Source: Panicum virgatum
Lineage: Eukaryota; Streptophyta; Magnoliopsida; Poales; Poaceae
Assembly (NCBI RefSeq): GCF_016808335.1
Contig: NC_053141.1
Span: 6,378,711 to 6,442,710, forward strand
Direction of reading: 5' to 3'
DNA: 64,000 bases
Both the position numbers and the translations under genes were made by a program. Positions 46,141 through 58,420 of this stretch are shown one piece after another (position 1 is the stretch's first letter; the number at the start of each line of letters is the position of its first letter). The notes beneath the pieces are model-generated. The model had not been told where the DNA came from. It searched no databases and saw nothing but the letters and a program-made list of their open reading frames with translations.

Positions 46141-46883
46141 GGTCGGCGCGGTCGACGAACGCTGAATTGGCGAGGAACAGAGAAGGCTGCTTGGATCGGA
46201 TCGGATCCGCGTGGCCTCGTTGGGCCGCTTGCTCTCCAAGAATTCAGCTCATTCTATTGATGTTGATGATTCCTCCAACCAACTCCGATTCCCGTTGGGA
46301 CGAGGACTCGGGCTTGCTGCAGATCCAATCCAATCGGGATCTTGTGATCACGGATTCCTGGAAGCCAAATACGAAGGCGGACTCTTAATAATCAGGAAAG
46401 ATAGAGATCGGGCTTGGCAGAGTTGTAATCCATACCGACCCAGCAAGTCCAGGAGTTCTTGAGATCATCTATGGTCACTGAAATTGGCAGTGACAACAAA
46501 ACTCTGTTATGCTATGCCGAGCTATGCCGAGCCTGCAATCTATTATGCTGGTGGTGACGGTGTCCGAGTCCGACAACAGCTTTGACTTTGGTAGCTTGAG
46601 AAACCTCACTTGCCTCGAATAAGTCACGGTTAAAATGCAGTGGTGGGGAGACTGTAGCACACAACTGGAGGAAGCAAAGGCAGCACTGAGGTAGACAACC
46701 ACCCAACAGTCGCACTCTTCATCTTATTAATTAGATAGGGACTTGGGAAGATGCTTGTATTGACTCTGACTCCGACTCCAATTCGCAAGAGGTACAGAAA
46801 CTAGCTCATCGCTGAGTTGCAAGCTGACTCTGACACCACCAGTACTCCGGACTGCTCACCTAGTGGCTAGTGTGTACATTCCT
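46141..46883. other. Upstream region of the F-box gene
   Basis: No ORF is supported. This should hold the promoter and 5' untranslated region of the F-box gene, but no clear TATA box stands out. Confidence 0.4.
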
Positions 46884-46886
46884 TAA

Positions 46887-47224
46887 GGGCCTGTTTGGCT
46901 CCAGGACTTTTTTTCAAAAGTCCCTATCACATCAAAATGAATCTTACTATTTTATATTATTAAATAAAATATGTTTATAAATGTTTTTTGACAGCTGAGT
47001 GCTTTTTCGCGAGACGAATCTAATGAGCCTAATTAATTCATAATTTGCTACAGTGATGCTACAGTAATCATTCGCTAATCATAGATTAAGATACCTCATT
47101 AGATTCGTCTCGCAGTTTAGCCCCAAGGTTCTGCAGTTAGTTTTATAATTAATATTTATTTAATACTTCTAAATACTAAAAAGTCTCTGGGACTTTTTTG
47201 AAGTCCCTGTTTCTAAACACCCCC
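46887..47224. mobile_element. Tourist-like (PIF/Harbinger) MITE
   Basis: The 338-bp element has imperfect terminal inverted repeats (GGGCCTGTTTGG at left; inverse GGGGGTGTTTAG at right) and a TAA duplication (46884-46886 and 47225-47227). Inside is a perfect 19-bp inverted repeat: GCGAGACGAATCTAATGAG and its complement. The sequence type is very common near grass genes. Confidence 0.8.
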
Positions 47225-47227
47225 TAA

Positions 47228-48581
47228 ATCTTCTAATTCCAACCCATTACTTAATTCCTGTTCCCTTTCTTTCTTTCTTTCTTTTTGCCTTATTAGCGGT
47301 ATGAATCCAACTATGAAGAGGGGGAAGAGTGTGAAGAAGAAAGCCAAGAAACCTTAGGCCACCACTAGTGTAGTCTGGAATCGAACAATAGCATATGAAA
47401 ACCGAACATTACACGCCGTGGGAGTCGACTGCTCGTTGTCGGAGGTAGAAATCGACCTCCGAACACGGTTCGACGCGAGGGAAAGGTCAAAGTGAATTCA
47501 TGCCCTCCGCCCATACTTGCTTGCGCACATGCCGAGGGTGCCGCGTCCAAAGGAATAGCTGATGGAGCCAACAGTTTCTATTTTTTTTATTGGAGCGTAG
47601 GTCCCACCAAACCGAATATGACACTGCGGCCGTCGAACGTTAGCCACGCTAGCGATTTGCAGTCCAAAAATCGACGTAGCACTGGAGCTGAATGAGAACG
47701 CAAGCTAGCCGTGTGCTCTAGAGTCAGTTCATCAATCCTTTAATATCTGCCTATGCAGGTACGCAGCTCGCAGCCCATCTACATACGAGTGAGCGTGTAA
47801 TACTGATCTGCAAGTCTATCTCATCAATGGATCACCTCTGTTATGTCATTTGTAAATTAATGCCTTTATCAAAAAAAAAATTTGCCTGCAACTTATGTTT
47901 AAGCTTGTACTTCAGAGCTAGAGACAAAATCAACGCCTTACTGTAAACTTGTTCAAACAGCACTTCTTTCTGTTTGTTTGTTTTGGTGCAATACTATGTT
48001 GCACTGTGGCATTACTAACCGAGATCACCACCTGCAGGTTGGTTCACTCAATTGCCGTCTCGGATGAGCCTTTCGGAACAGTATTAGATTACAAGCATGC
48101 GTTTTAGGAACACACTTGATCTGTGGTTTGGTGCCCAAGTTATTGAAGTATGCTAACAAGTCCGTTAATCCTATTTAAGGACCCATTTGCATTGAGATTG
48201 ACTTTTGTACATATGCTTATTGACGTGACAACACTGTCACTCTTCTAACAACACATGCCTAATTATGCACCTGCATTTTACAGTACAGTTCAGCACATGC
48301 TCTTATAATACTGGATGCACGGGTAAATAAATTAAGAAACCAGTACCTGCGTATTTTCAGTAGCGAGCTGCGTTAGATTCAACGCTTGGCAGGCGGTTTC
48401 GGGCAACGATTGGCAGAAGTGAAAATATGAAATAATGGACAGATAAACAGAGACATGCATACTGACACGCATGACCTCCCTTTCGAAAAAGCCCAAAATT
48501 GCAGAACATGTTGAAATCTGTTATGAGTGGACAATTTACATAAACATCGAACATGAATGTGAAAGTATCCATTCTCCAACT
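47228..48581. other. Intergenic sequence
   Basis: No gene is supported. It includes the 3' flank of the Nog1-type gene near 48300-48581. Confidence 0.4.
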
Positions 48582-51500
48582 TCAGGGAACACTAGTGCCA
48601 GCTTCCTGTGTTTCATGCTCCGCCTTGTCAGCTTTGATCCGAGCCATTTGGGAGGTCAGTAGCTGATGCACTCTTTCTTTTAGCTGGAGAGATAGCAAAG
48701 CATGTTAGTCTACACAGACCCTGGCAATTAATCTGACGCTAATAGGATAGACAGACAGGTGTATATTGAACTTATAGATGACTCAGTATGAGGCTGGCAC
48801 TAGAATAACAAACCTCTTTGACGCCGATTTCACTCTGCACAGATACTCGGAGGGCGCCTTCTGGACCAAATCTTCTGTACTGTGCCACTTCTTCATCAGC
48901 GTCCTCAAGGCTTATGGGCGCTTTCTTGCCCAAAAGATCACATTTGGAGATAACATCGATCCATAGGCGATCACCAAACCTTTCCTTTATATGCTTGTAT
49001 GTGATGTACTGCAAAAGAACACTACGTTTATTACAACCCCTATGAAGAGCAGGAAAGCAAATCTTGTGATTTCACATGTCAGGCCAAGGGTTTTCTTCTG
49101 TTTGATCTGGGCAAGCTTGCATGATTGTATCTGATCAAATGGGGACAGATGACACCAAAAGCTTTGAAAAAGAAAAGCAAACATGTACCTGATCAGCAAC
49201 TGAGGTTCCGCAGTCTTCAGATAGATCGTGAACATACAGGACAGCAATCGGTAGATAAGAAAGGACAGCAAGTGTCAATCTCTCTATGTTATTTCTGTCA
49301 TCTGTCAACCCCAAAAACAATAACGGATCAGAGCTTTTGGTGTGCAAAAGTATGTGCCTATATCATGAATAAACTAAACCTCAAAGAGAGATGGCCTATA
49401 TTCTAAGTAAATGCTAATCAAATATTAGTTGCATTAGAAACCATATCTGCTACAGTATTGTTTGTTTATTATCCAAGTACAAGGGGGGGGGGGGAAATCC
49501 TCTGGACACAAAAAGAGTGCCACACATTTACACATGAAAGGTACACAACCTCTGAAGTGACTAATTTAAGAACCAGTCTTAACTCACCATCATGCCTCAT
49601 AAGTAGTCCTGGAGTGTCTGTAACCTGCAAAAGGATGCCTTTGTTAAGTGTCAAAAAGAAGAAGGAGCAAAATTGGTGTGAAATCTAATGGCTCAATGTG
49701 CAGAGTAGAGTAGGCAGAAAGACAAATGCTTGAACCTGAAAACGCTCATGATTGGACACAATGTGGCCCATTAGAATCCCTCTTGTCGTGAATGGGTAGC
49801 TGCAGACCTGCAGAATGTGAGTAAAATGAGAAATGGAAGGGAATTCAGTAATGAGCTAACTGTACAGTACAGAGAAGACTACTATGATATCAATGCTTGA
49901 ATGGTAACATAGAACAAACTCAAGAATCAGAACCAAGAGTCGCACATATTTCCTAGAATGTATCTTAGGTTGATGATAGAGAGAAGCAAAGCCTCCCCCA
50001 AAGATATTAATTCCAGAAAGAGATTCTTTAGTACACAAACCTAATAGATAAAGCATGAACATTGGAAACTTCTGTTCAATATAAGTAGTAACTTGATTAC
50101 AGCAAACAAGTTGAACAAGCGGACCACAATTATTTATGATTAATTACACATTAGCAATAGACAATTGCTTGCGAAACGGTGTCTACCATCTACCAACATA
50201 AAAGACAACTGATCGGAGCATTACCTCAGGTTTTCCAGATGATAATATGCGAACTAATGATGACTTCCCCACATTAGGTGATCCAACTAGACATAGTGTC
50301 GGTATATGTAGATCAACAACAGGCATAGAACGCAAAGCCTGCAGTAACTCAAAGATTAGTCTGATGTGCATAATCTAGTCATAAATCAAAAGGCAGCAAA
50401 AATGAACCATGAGAAACCGAAATCATTCTTCTCCAACTTAAAAGAAAGACAGCTGCAGTTGCAGTTAATACCTTTGCTACGTTTACTAAATCATCAATGG
50501 CATGCTTTCCATGTTGGAAAGCTTCTTCAAGTCTCTTTCTGCCCTGCAAAAGTAGACAGAGCTACAAAAGTATATTAGCAATACAACCAGAGATTCACTT
50601 CCAGAAAATTTTATTAATGATCCATAAGATGCTGACAAAGGATCAAGAACAGCAGCCATTTATACAAGTAAAGACTTGAAAACAAACCTCAGTGAGGCGC
50701 TCCTCTGCTTCACGTTTTGTTGTTGACTGTCAAAGTCAAATATATAAATCAGGAATAAGATTCCATACTATTTTATGAGAAACGAAACAACTTGTACTCA
50801 AAATTCCAACCCTGGGAGCTATGGCTAGAATGTCAAAACATAGAGATGTACAAATCAGATTTTAGACAGAACAGCATCCCATATTTTCCCTGTAATGTTT
50901 TACTAGAATGTAACAGTGACATTGAGAGTAATTTTCAAGACCTTATGATTTCATTAGGCATAAGTAAGAACAAATTGTTATCATTGTGAAAATTCAAATG
51001 ATGCTTTTGAAACTTTCTAAAGTGAAATCCTAATTATTCATTGGACTGAATGTATGGTGCCCAGTGAGATGGTTTCATAACTAAGATAACTCCGGAACAT
51101 GTATGCACATAAAAAAGATGACATGGATGACTCTTGAATTTGGGGAGTCAAATTTTTCTGTGTGCCCTATCTCCAAGTAAGCCAGTGCTAATCCCACCAG
51201 TCGGAATTGTAAATTAAAATATTAATCAATTGGCATATATTCTAACCTTAGCACACACAGAAGCATGTTGCTTTCCAACAGAAGTAATCCTCTTCCTGAG
51301 AGTATCAATTCGTCCTAAAACCTGGCAGGGCACTACCAACAACATCACAATAACTCAAAGAGTGGAAGAGAAAATTATCATAGACGCTTCAAGAAAGTAT
51401 TATCCATGTCAAGTTGATAATTTGTCTATGTGCTAGAGGAAATGACTCAGTGTATTCCTCCAAACCCTAGAAGGGTGGGATATATAGATCTCATACATGG

Positions 51501-54500
51501 GCATCTAAATGGGCCTCTATACATGGGCTCACATATACACCAATACCCCCCACAGTCTGAACAACCGGCGCAGCGGTGTTCAAGACTGGACAACAAGAAA
51601 GCCAACACCCCCCGCAGTCTGAACTACCGGCGCAGCGGTGTTCAAGACTGGACAAGAAGAGAGTACAAAGGGCAAATACCCCCCCCCCCCCCCCCCCGCA
51701 GCCACAACTAGCCGCCGGCTACGTTGAGGCTGGAGCGAAACTCCGAGAAGGTCGAGGAGGGCAGTCCCTTGGTGAAGATGTCAGCAAACTGGGAGGTAGT
51801 CGGGACATGGAGTACCCGAACATCGCCGATGGTGACTCTGTCGCGCATGAAGTGTAGGTCGATCTCCACATGCTTCGCCCGCTGATGTTGGACGGGGTTG
51901 GTGGAGAGGTACACTGCGCTGACGTTGTCGCAGTAGACGAGCGTGCTCTTGGCGAGCGGGCTGTGGAGCTCCGCCAAGAGCTGTCGGAGCCAAGACGCCT
52001 CCGCCACGCCGTTAGCGACAGCCCGGTACTCCGCCTCAGCACTGGAGCGGGAGACAACCGGCTGCCGTTTGGACGACCAGGAGACAAGATTGCCGCCCAG
52101 GAAGACGGCGTAGCCGGAAGTGGAGCGGCGAGTGTCCGGACAGCCAGCCCAGTCAGCGTCGGTGTAGACCACCAGCTCAGAGGTGGGAGAGCGGTGAATA
52201 ACCAAGCCGAAGCCAACAGTGCCACGGACGTAGCGGAGGAGACGCTTCGGTGCAGCTAGGTGAGACTCCCGGGGATCATGCATGTGAAGACAGACCTGCT
52301 GAACGGCATAGGTGAGATCCAGCCGGGTGAAGGTCAGGTACTGCAAGGCACCGGCAAGGCTCCGATAGGCAGTAGGATCAGCCACGGGATCACCCAGATC
52401 AGCAGACAGCTTCGCCTGAGTATCAACAGGAGTGGAGCATGGCTTGCAATTAGTCATTCCAGCCCGCTCCAGAATGTCGAGTGCATACTGTCGCTGGTGA
52501 AGGAACAGGCCAGACGGGCGAGTCTCAACAGTAACGCCCAAGAAGTGGTGGAGCTGACCAAGATCCTTCATAGCAAACTCCTGCTGCAGATAGGAGATGA
52601 CGCGCTCAAGCAACTGCTGACTGGAGGCTGTGAGCATAATACATCAACATAGAGCAGCAGATAGGCAGTCTCATCTCCACGGCGGTAGATGAATAGAGAA
52701 GTGTCAGCCTTGGCCTCGGTGAATCCCAAAGTTAGCAAAAACGTGGCGAACCAAGAGTACCAAGCCCGAGGAGCCTGCTTCAGACCATAGAGGGACTTGT
52801 TGAGCCGGCAGATCATATCCGGACGACTCGAGTCCACAAAGCCTGCTGGCTGAGAGCAGTACACTGTCTCTGTCAGAGTGCCGTGAAGAAAGGCATTCTT
52901 CACATCCAGCTGGTGCACAGGCCAGGAGCAAGAGAGCGCAAGCGAGAGGACCGTGCGCACCGTAGCGGGCTTCACCACTGGACTGAAGGTCTCATCATAG
53001 TCCACACCAGGCCGCTGTGTGAAACCCCGGAGAACCCATCGAGCCTTGTAGCGCTCCAGTGTGCCGTCAGCCCGACGCTTATGCGTCCAGATCCACTTGC
53101 CGGTGACCACATTGCAACCAGACGGACGCGGTACGAGGTCCCACGTCTGGTTGGCAAGGAGAGCCGCGTATTCCTCTTCCATCACACGACGCCAGTGAGG
53201 ATCCGCCAGGGCGTCGCGGACAGAGGAGGGTACCGGAGAGACCCGCGGCTCGCTCTCGGTGGCGGAGAGGGTCGCTGCCTGAGACGCCATCCGCCGAGTC
53301 ACCATGAGATGGATATGCCGAGGATCCCGATGGATGACTGGCGGGTGGTACACCTCCGGCTCGACTGGAGAGCGAGTCGGCGGCGGCGGCGGTGGCGACG
53401 ACTCCGGTGTAGACGTCGGAGGAGCCTCCGGAGCCAGAGTCGGTGCCGATGCCGGCGCCGAACGACGCCGGTACACCTGCACCGGCTCAGCGTACCGCGG
53501 CGGCGCCGGTGTCGGCGCCGAACGACGCTGGTATACCTGCACCGGCTGAGCGTACCGCACAGGTGCAGGGGAAGGCACCGGGGCTTCGCGTGGCGCAGCA
53601 GGAGACACCGGGGCCGCGTGTGGCGCAGCAGGAGACACCGGGTCCGCACGTGGCACAGCAGGAGACACCTGGTCCGCGCGCGGCACGATCGGAGGTCCGG
53701 GGGCCGCGCGTGGCGCGACTGCAAGCACCGGGGCCGCGCTCGGCGCAGCAGGGATCACCGGAAACAGTTCTGTTGTACCGGGAAAACCTGCAGGGAAAGG
53801 ACAGACAGGAAAAGGTGGCTGGACCACCGGGTCAGTCGGAAACAGAGACTCCAGCTCGGGGTCAGGAGAAGCTGTGGAGGAGGTGGAGTAGGGGAAATCC
53901 GACTCGTCAAAGACGACGTGTCGGGAGATCAGAATGCGGCGAGAGGTGAGGTCAAAGCATCGGTACCCCTTTTGGTCAGGAGAGTAACCAAGGAACACAC
54001 AACGAGTCGAGCGGGGCGCCAGCTTGTGAGGAGCAGTGGCGGAGGTGTTAGGGTAACACGCACATCCGAAGATCCGAAGGTGGTCGTAGCGAGGAGGGGT
54101 ACCGAAAAGAGCGTGGTGTGGAGTAGGAGCAGGAGAAGCAGTAGACGGAAGACGGTTGAGCAAGTAGGTGGCGGTGTGAAGGCTCTCAGCCCAGAAGCGC
54201 GGGGGCAGAGAGGCCTGGATCAGAAGGGTGCGCACGATGTCGTTCGTCGTGCGAATCATCCGCTCAGTCTTGCCGTTCTGAGGAGAGGTATACGGACAAG
54301 ACATACGCAGCTGAACACCCCGAGAGAGGAAGAAAGAACGGGAGGTGGAGTTGTCGAACTCCCGCCCGTTGTCACACTGGACGGCCTTAATAGTGAGGCC
54401 GAACTGAGTGGACACCCAGGCAAAGAAGTGGAGAAGGGTGGGGAAGGTCTCAGATTTGGCGCGCAAAGAAAACGTCAAGAGTAGTGCGAGAAATCATCGA

Positions 54501-57500
54501 CCACCACCAGATAGTACTTATAGCCAGAAAGGCTAGGAACAGGAGAGGTCCACAGGTCACAGTGAACAAGATCAAACGCATGCGTCGCATGCGAAGAAGA
54601 AGAAGAAAAAGGGAGCCGAACATGACGACCGAGCTAGCACGCATGGCAGAGGGGCTCAGCAAGAGCCCTAGTACCAGGAACATCGGTACTACGACTGAGC
54701 TGAGCCAGAACGTCGTGGCCAGGGTGACCAAGACGGCGGTGCCAGGTGCTGGAAGACGGCGTCGCGGCAAAAGCGGCAGACCAAGACGGCCAGGACGAAG
54801 AAGGCGAGAGTGGTGCAGCGGAAGAAGGAAGGCGAAGGGTGTAAAGGGGCCCCGTGCTGTCACACCGGAGTAGCGGACGTCGGGAGGCCGAATCCTTTAC
54901 AGTGAGGCCAGAAGAATCAAACTCGATAGAACAAGAATTGTTAGATGTAAACTGACGAATGTAAAGAAGATTATGAACCATCTGAGGAGCAACAAGGACA
55001 TTGGGAAGACGAAAAGAGCCAGGAGCAGAACCCACGGCAGTGACAGGAAGGCAAGACTCATCACCAACCATGATGGAAGAAGGACAAGAGGGGTGTGGGG
55101 GTCGGACAGAAGAGAGGATACCGGCATCTAGGGTGGTGTGGAAAGAGGCACCCGAGTCGGCGATCCACTCGGTGCTGACCGGCGGCATCCGCCCCATGGC
55201 GCTGAAGGACTGCGCCAGTGCGGCCTGATCCCACCCCCCAGGCCAGGTCGGCTGCGGGCTGGGTGGAGCGGGTGGGGTCCAAAACGGCGCGAACATGGGA
55301 GCAGCAACGGCGAGCATGGCCGCCGGCTGGGGCTGAGGACGAGGGCCCGGAGTGCCCCGAGCACCACCACCACGTCCCCTCCGGCGACGACGCCCTCGAC
55401 CTCCCCCACCCCCGGTCTGGCCGGTGAGAGGAGCACCAAGGAGGGGGTCGGGTGAGGACAAAGCGCCGTACTCGATGAAGGGGACGGCGGCGGCGGCGCC
55501 CTGGGGCAGCCACGCGCCGAGGACGGCGGCCTGCGCGGCGCGCGCGGCGGGCGCGAAGGCCTGCGTGGCGTGCGCGGCGGCGAGAGAGGTGGCGGCCCGC
55601 GCGGCGTGCGCGGCGGGCGCGACGGCCTGCGCGTCAGCGTGCGCGGAGCGGGCGCGGGAAGAGGCGCCGAGGGCGCGGCCTTGGGCGTCGTGGGCGGCAG
55701 CGGTGGCGGCCTGGGGCCACGGCCGCGCCAGGCCATAATCAGGGGCGGCGGCGGCGGCGTGGGGCGGCCACGCGCATGCGCCGGGGGCCGCGGCTGCGGG
55801 CGCAGGCGCCGCGGCCGCGTGCAGGGCAGCGGCGACCTGGGCGGCGGCGGCCTCGGGCCAAGGCGTGCCAGGGTCGCGCGCAGCGCCGGCAGCAGCGTCT
55901 GGAGCAGGTCTGGCCTCGCCGGCCGCGCCAGCCGCGTGTGCCAGCGGCCCAGGTGGCGGCTGGAGCGGCTGCTGCAGCGTGCCTGGGGCGCGGCCGAGCA
56001 GCTGCTGCAGCGGGAGAGAGGGAGGGAGGGCGTGCGGCTGCACGCCTGCTGCGGCACGGAGGACCTGCGCGGCGGCGGCACCGCTCGCAGCAGGTGCGGC
56101 CGCGACCCCCGCGGCCGGGGCGCGACAGGCAGAGGCGTTCGGACCAGCGCCCCAGCGGTCTGCGCCCGCCGCGCCAGGGGTCTCCGCGCCCGATCCGGTG
56201 GAGGAGGGAGGGAGGGCGCGCAGCTGCAGGGGGGCCCGCCCGGCAGCGGCAGCAACGCCTGCTACGGCAGGGAGGACCGGCGCGTCGGCGACATCGGGCA
56301 CTGCAGGGGCGGCCGCGACCCCCGCGGCCGCCGCCGCGGCGGTGGCGGCGCGCGGCGCCGGCAGCGCCCAGATCCAGCGCAGAGGAGGGGAGGGAAGAAA
56401 GGGGAGGGAAGGAGGAGGGGTGGGGCGGCGCCGGCGGCCGGCTGCCGGCTGCCGGCCATGGGGCCGGCGGCGGAGGCGGCGGCTGCTAGAGGGAGGAAGG
56501 GAGAGGAAGAAGAAGGCTAGATACCATGCTAGAGGAAATGACTCTGTGTATTCCTCCAAACCCTAGAAGGGTGAGATTTATAGATCCTATACATGAGCCT
56601 CTATACATGGGCTCACATATACACCAACACTATGTGCCATCATGGACAAACTCATACTATTACTCAAAACCAAAAAGGCAAGAAGACAAAGTACTGCAAG
56701 AACTATACCTGCTCATAATAACCCTCCCCAAAAGTCAACTCAATGAGAGACCTCTCATAAGGATGCAAATCTCTCCTCTTAGGGAAGTTTTCTGTGTATG
56801 TTCTCAGTGGTACTGAAAGTTCCTGACAAACATAGGGTCTCTCAGTAATCAAAATGAATGAACTGGGTCAACAAAGCAAAAATACAAAAAGACTTACTTT
56901 CATTAAGGCATCAAGTTGTTTCGCACCTTTGTTCCTTTCACGCTTAGCAATATTTGCTATACCTACATTACAAGCGGATCATAAAGCAAACATCTGGCGT
57001 TGAAACCAAATGTTAAAGAGAATGATCTTCACTCTTCAGAGCAAAGTGCGATGACAAATGGTAAGGTGAATCATACCCTTTGTTGGTGGCACATTTCTTG
57101 ATTTCCTTTGTGCGGACATAAGTATATCAGTTGCAGGCATCACCATTGGTATTTTTTGAAATGCACCAACTGTCTCATGTTTTCGCACTTCTCCCTAGAA
57201 ACGGGTAGGTAAGCACAATGATAAACTTACACGATGCATTTCAGTTGCAGATGTAACAAATATGGTAATAAGTCTAGACTTTTCTTAACAGAAGAAATTA
57301 TTATTTTGTGGAATGATTCAATTGAACAGGTTACAAGTGCATAAGAAATGAGTGAATTAGACAGGGAAAATTAAAGGGAAACGCTTTGTGTAAATGCATT
57401 TAAAGTTTTAAACCGTCCAGTATGTTTATGAGTTCTCCATCCAAGTGGTTCTAACCGCTGGCCCTGAGTTTTACACAAATGGTTGCAGTTGAGAGGAGCT

Positions 57501-58337
57501 CAAAACTAAATACACCAGGAGCAGGGACCTTCAGTTTTTAGAACAGGCATCAGCTTTAGACTGTTTCTCGTTTCATTTAATAGGATCATATTCATGGGTT
57601 TCATTGTTTTCCCATGTTGTACATGAAATTTTTTCCTTGCCTATGAAATGCGAGAAAATAATTCACCTTTGCACCATCTAACTCCCCCTGTGATCTGTCA
57701 TCCATTAAAACACTACATGTTGTGGAGCGTGCTCGCCGACACAAGTAGACTGCTGAAACCCCCGGTTCCAGAGTTGGTAAAAAACCTGAGTAAAAGCACC
57801 AACAGTGGAAATTGTTCAATACAATATCCGACAACCAACATGACAATATATACCACCAGGAAATTGCTCGCGCCTTGCAGGAGCAGCGGAGCTCGGTTTT
57901 CTGCGATGAAAATCGGACTGGCAACCCTGGCTGCCAATGGACGTTCCATCGAACACCTTGCAGGCAACCATTGCCTAGGGCCGAGGAGGCACGCGCCAAC
58001 CACAGCACAAGGGCAGCCATACTCGCGCTAGGCAGCGCCCCGTGCGAGAAGACAAAGTGGCAGTGGCGTGCGTGTCCATAGCTAGCTCCACCTGGGCCGT
58101 CGCAAATAGAAACGCACGTGGGAAGAAACACCCAGCGCGCGTGGACGGCAGGAGAGGCGGGGTCGGGCAAGACGAACCTTTGGGGAGGCGACGGTGGTGG
58201 GCGCGGCTCGCGGGCGCGGAGTGGGAGAGGAGCGCGGTGGTGGTGGTGGTGGCGGGAGGACGAGGAGGAGGAGGGGCTCGCCATGGCGGGCGCGGCCGGA
58301 GGTGGAGCACCCCGCGGCATCCCGCTGCGGCTCGCAT
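48582..58337 (-). CDS. Nog1-type GTPase, probably plastid-targeted, 14 exons
   Basis: Coding exons (minus): 58337-58178, 57752-57667, 57194-57077, 56962-56898, 56822-56709, 51321-51247, 50726-50688, 50543-50472, 50338-50225, 49807-49736, 49624-49588, 49301-49189, 49008-48814, 48683-48582. All introns are GT-AG, phases agree throughout, and the protein has 453 residues. The N-terminus ([15 protein letters not shown], later [21 protein letters not shown]) resembles a chloroplast transit peptide. Residues about 115-243 are a helical NOG1-like N-domain. GTPase motifs: G1 GSPNVGKSS (262-270), G2 in YPFTTRG, G3 DTPG (308-311), G4 SKCD (376-379, usually NKxD). From memory it resembles Arabidopsis PDE318, a Nog1 relative needed for green plastids; a ribosome-assembly role is inferred. 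Intron 5 holds a Copia element. Confidence 0.9.
51431..51545 (-). repeat. 3' LTR of the intronic Copia element
   Basis: This copy matches 56527-56629 with about six substitutions and a 12-bp internal duplication. The outer end at 51431 is intact; the inner end reads TA instead of CA. Confidence 0.85.
51546..51715 (-). repeat. Duplicated polypurine tracts and 60-bp tandem repeat
   Basis: Two copies of a roughly 60-bp unit (51552-51600 and 51612-51660; shared GGCGCAGCGGTGTTCAAGAC) alternate with three C runs (G runs on the minus strand) at 51545, 51606 and 51679. The last run is about 19 bases. They look like repeated polypurine tracts next to the 3' LTR. Confidence 0.7.
51716..54636 (-). pseudogene. 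Pol C-terminal part of the intronic Copia element, broken
   Basis: Encoded are integrase ([22 protein letters not shown]), a Pro-rich linker with short repeats ([15 protein letters not shown] and [15 protein letters not shown]), reverse transcriptase ([22 protein letters not shown]) and RNase H ([12 protein letters not shown]). Breaks: TAG at 54634-54636 where Gln is expected, a one-base loss near 54479 (after [10 protein letters not shown]), and a shift at about 52635 exactly within YVDD, the RT catalytic motif. No active enzyme can be produced. The long antisense frames over this region are shadows of its GC-rich code. Confidence 0.88.
54637..56514 (-). pseudogene. Gag-region/protease part of the intronic Copia element, gag core missing
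   Basis: The downstream part is ordinary: protease [12 protein letters not shown] (near 55150) and the pre-integrase WHRRLGHPG (near 54720). Upstream, 55200-56500 is more than 75 percent GC and reads as Ala/Pro-rich low complexity with repeats of the AAHAARAA type. I find no Copia gag core (no NYxxW-like motif), although a Gly/Arg run ([17 protein letters not shown]) sits where the nucleic-acid-binding part would be. Either gag was replaced by repeat expansion or it has diverged beyond recognition. Confidence 0.65.
56527..56629 (-). repeat. 5' LTR of the intronic Copia element
   Basis: The minus strand reads TGTTGGTGTATATG at 56629 and ends CTCTAGCA at 56527, followed by the primer-binding site. 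Confidence 0.88.
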
Positions 58338-58420
58338 CGCTGCTCGCTCGTTGCTGGCAGCAAAGCGAGACTGCGAGAGCGCTTCTGAACTCTGAACTTC
58401 TCTGAAGTCTGTGTTGCAAT

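Larger units (their letters stand above)
51431..56629 (-). mobile_element. Ale/Retrofit-type Copia element in intron 5 of the Nog1-type gene
   Basis: The 5.2-kb element has short LTRs: 56629-56527 (103 bp, 5') and 51545-51431 (115 bp, 3'). The 5-bp duplication CTATG is perfect (51426-51430 and 56630-56634). A primer-binding site TGGTATCTAGCC (minus, 56526-56515) follows the 5' LTR. Pol has the Copia order but several breaks. The same orientation as the host gene means its transcripts are sense. Without it the intron would be about 180 bp. Confidence 0.92.

Noticed and set aside
44833..46260. Long frames antisense to or out of frame with the F-box gene (up to 349 codons).
   Set aside because: Shadows of a very GC-rich coding exon; only the minus frame 46140-44701 has an F-box and family motifs.
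52883..54484. 533-codon plus-strand frame.
   Set aside because: Antisense shadow of the Copia pol region, Arg-rich with no domain.
55138..56566. Plus-strand frames of 230-316 codons.
   Set aside because: Antisense of the GC-rich gag-region tract; composition only.
57601..58419. A 272-codon minus frame that would be a single-exon gene.
   Set aside because: It reads through introns 1 and 2 of the Nog1-type gene; the spliced model joins all exons in phase and gives a better N-terminus.
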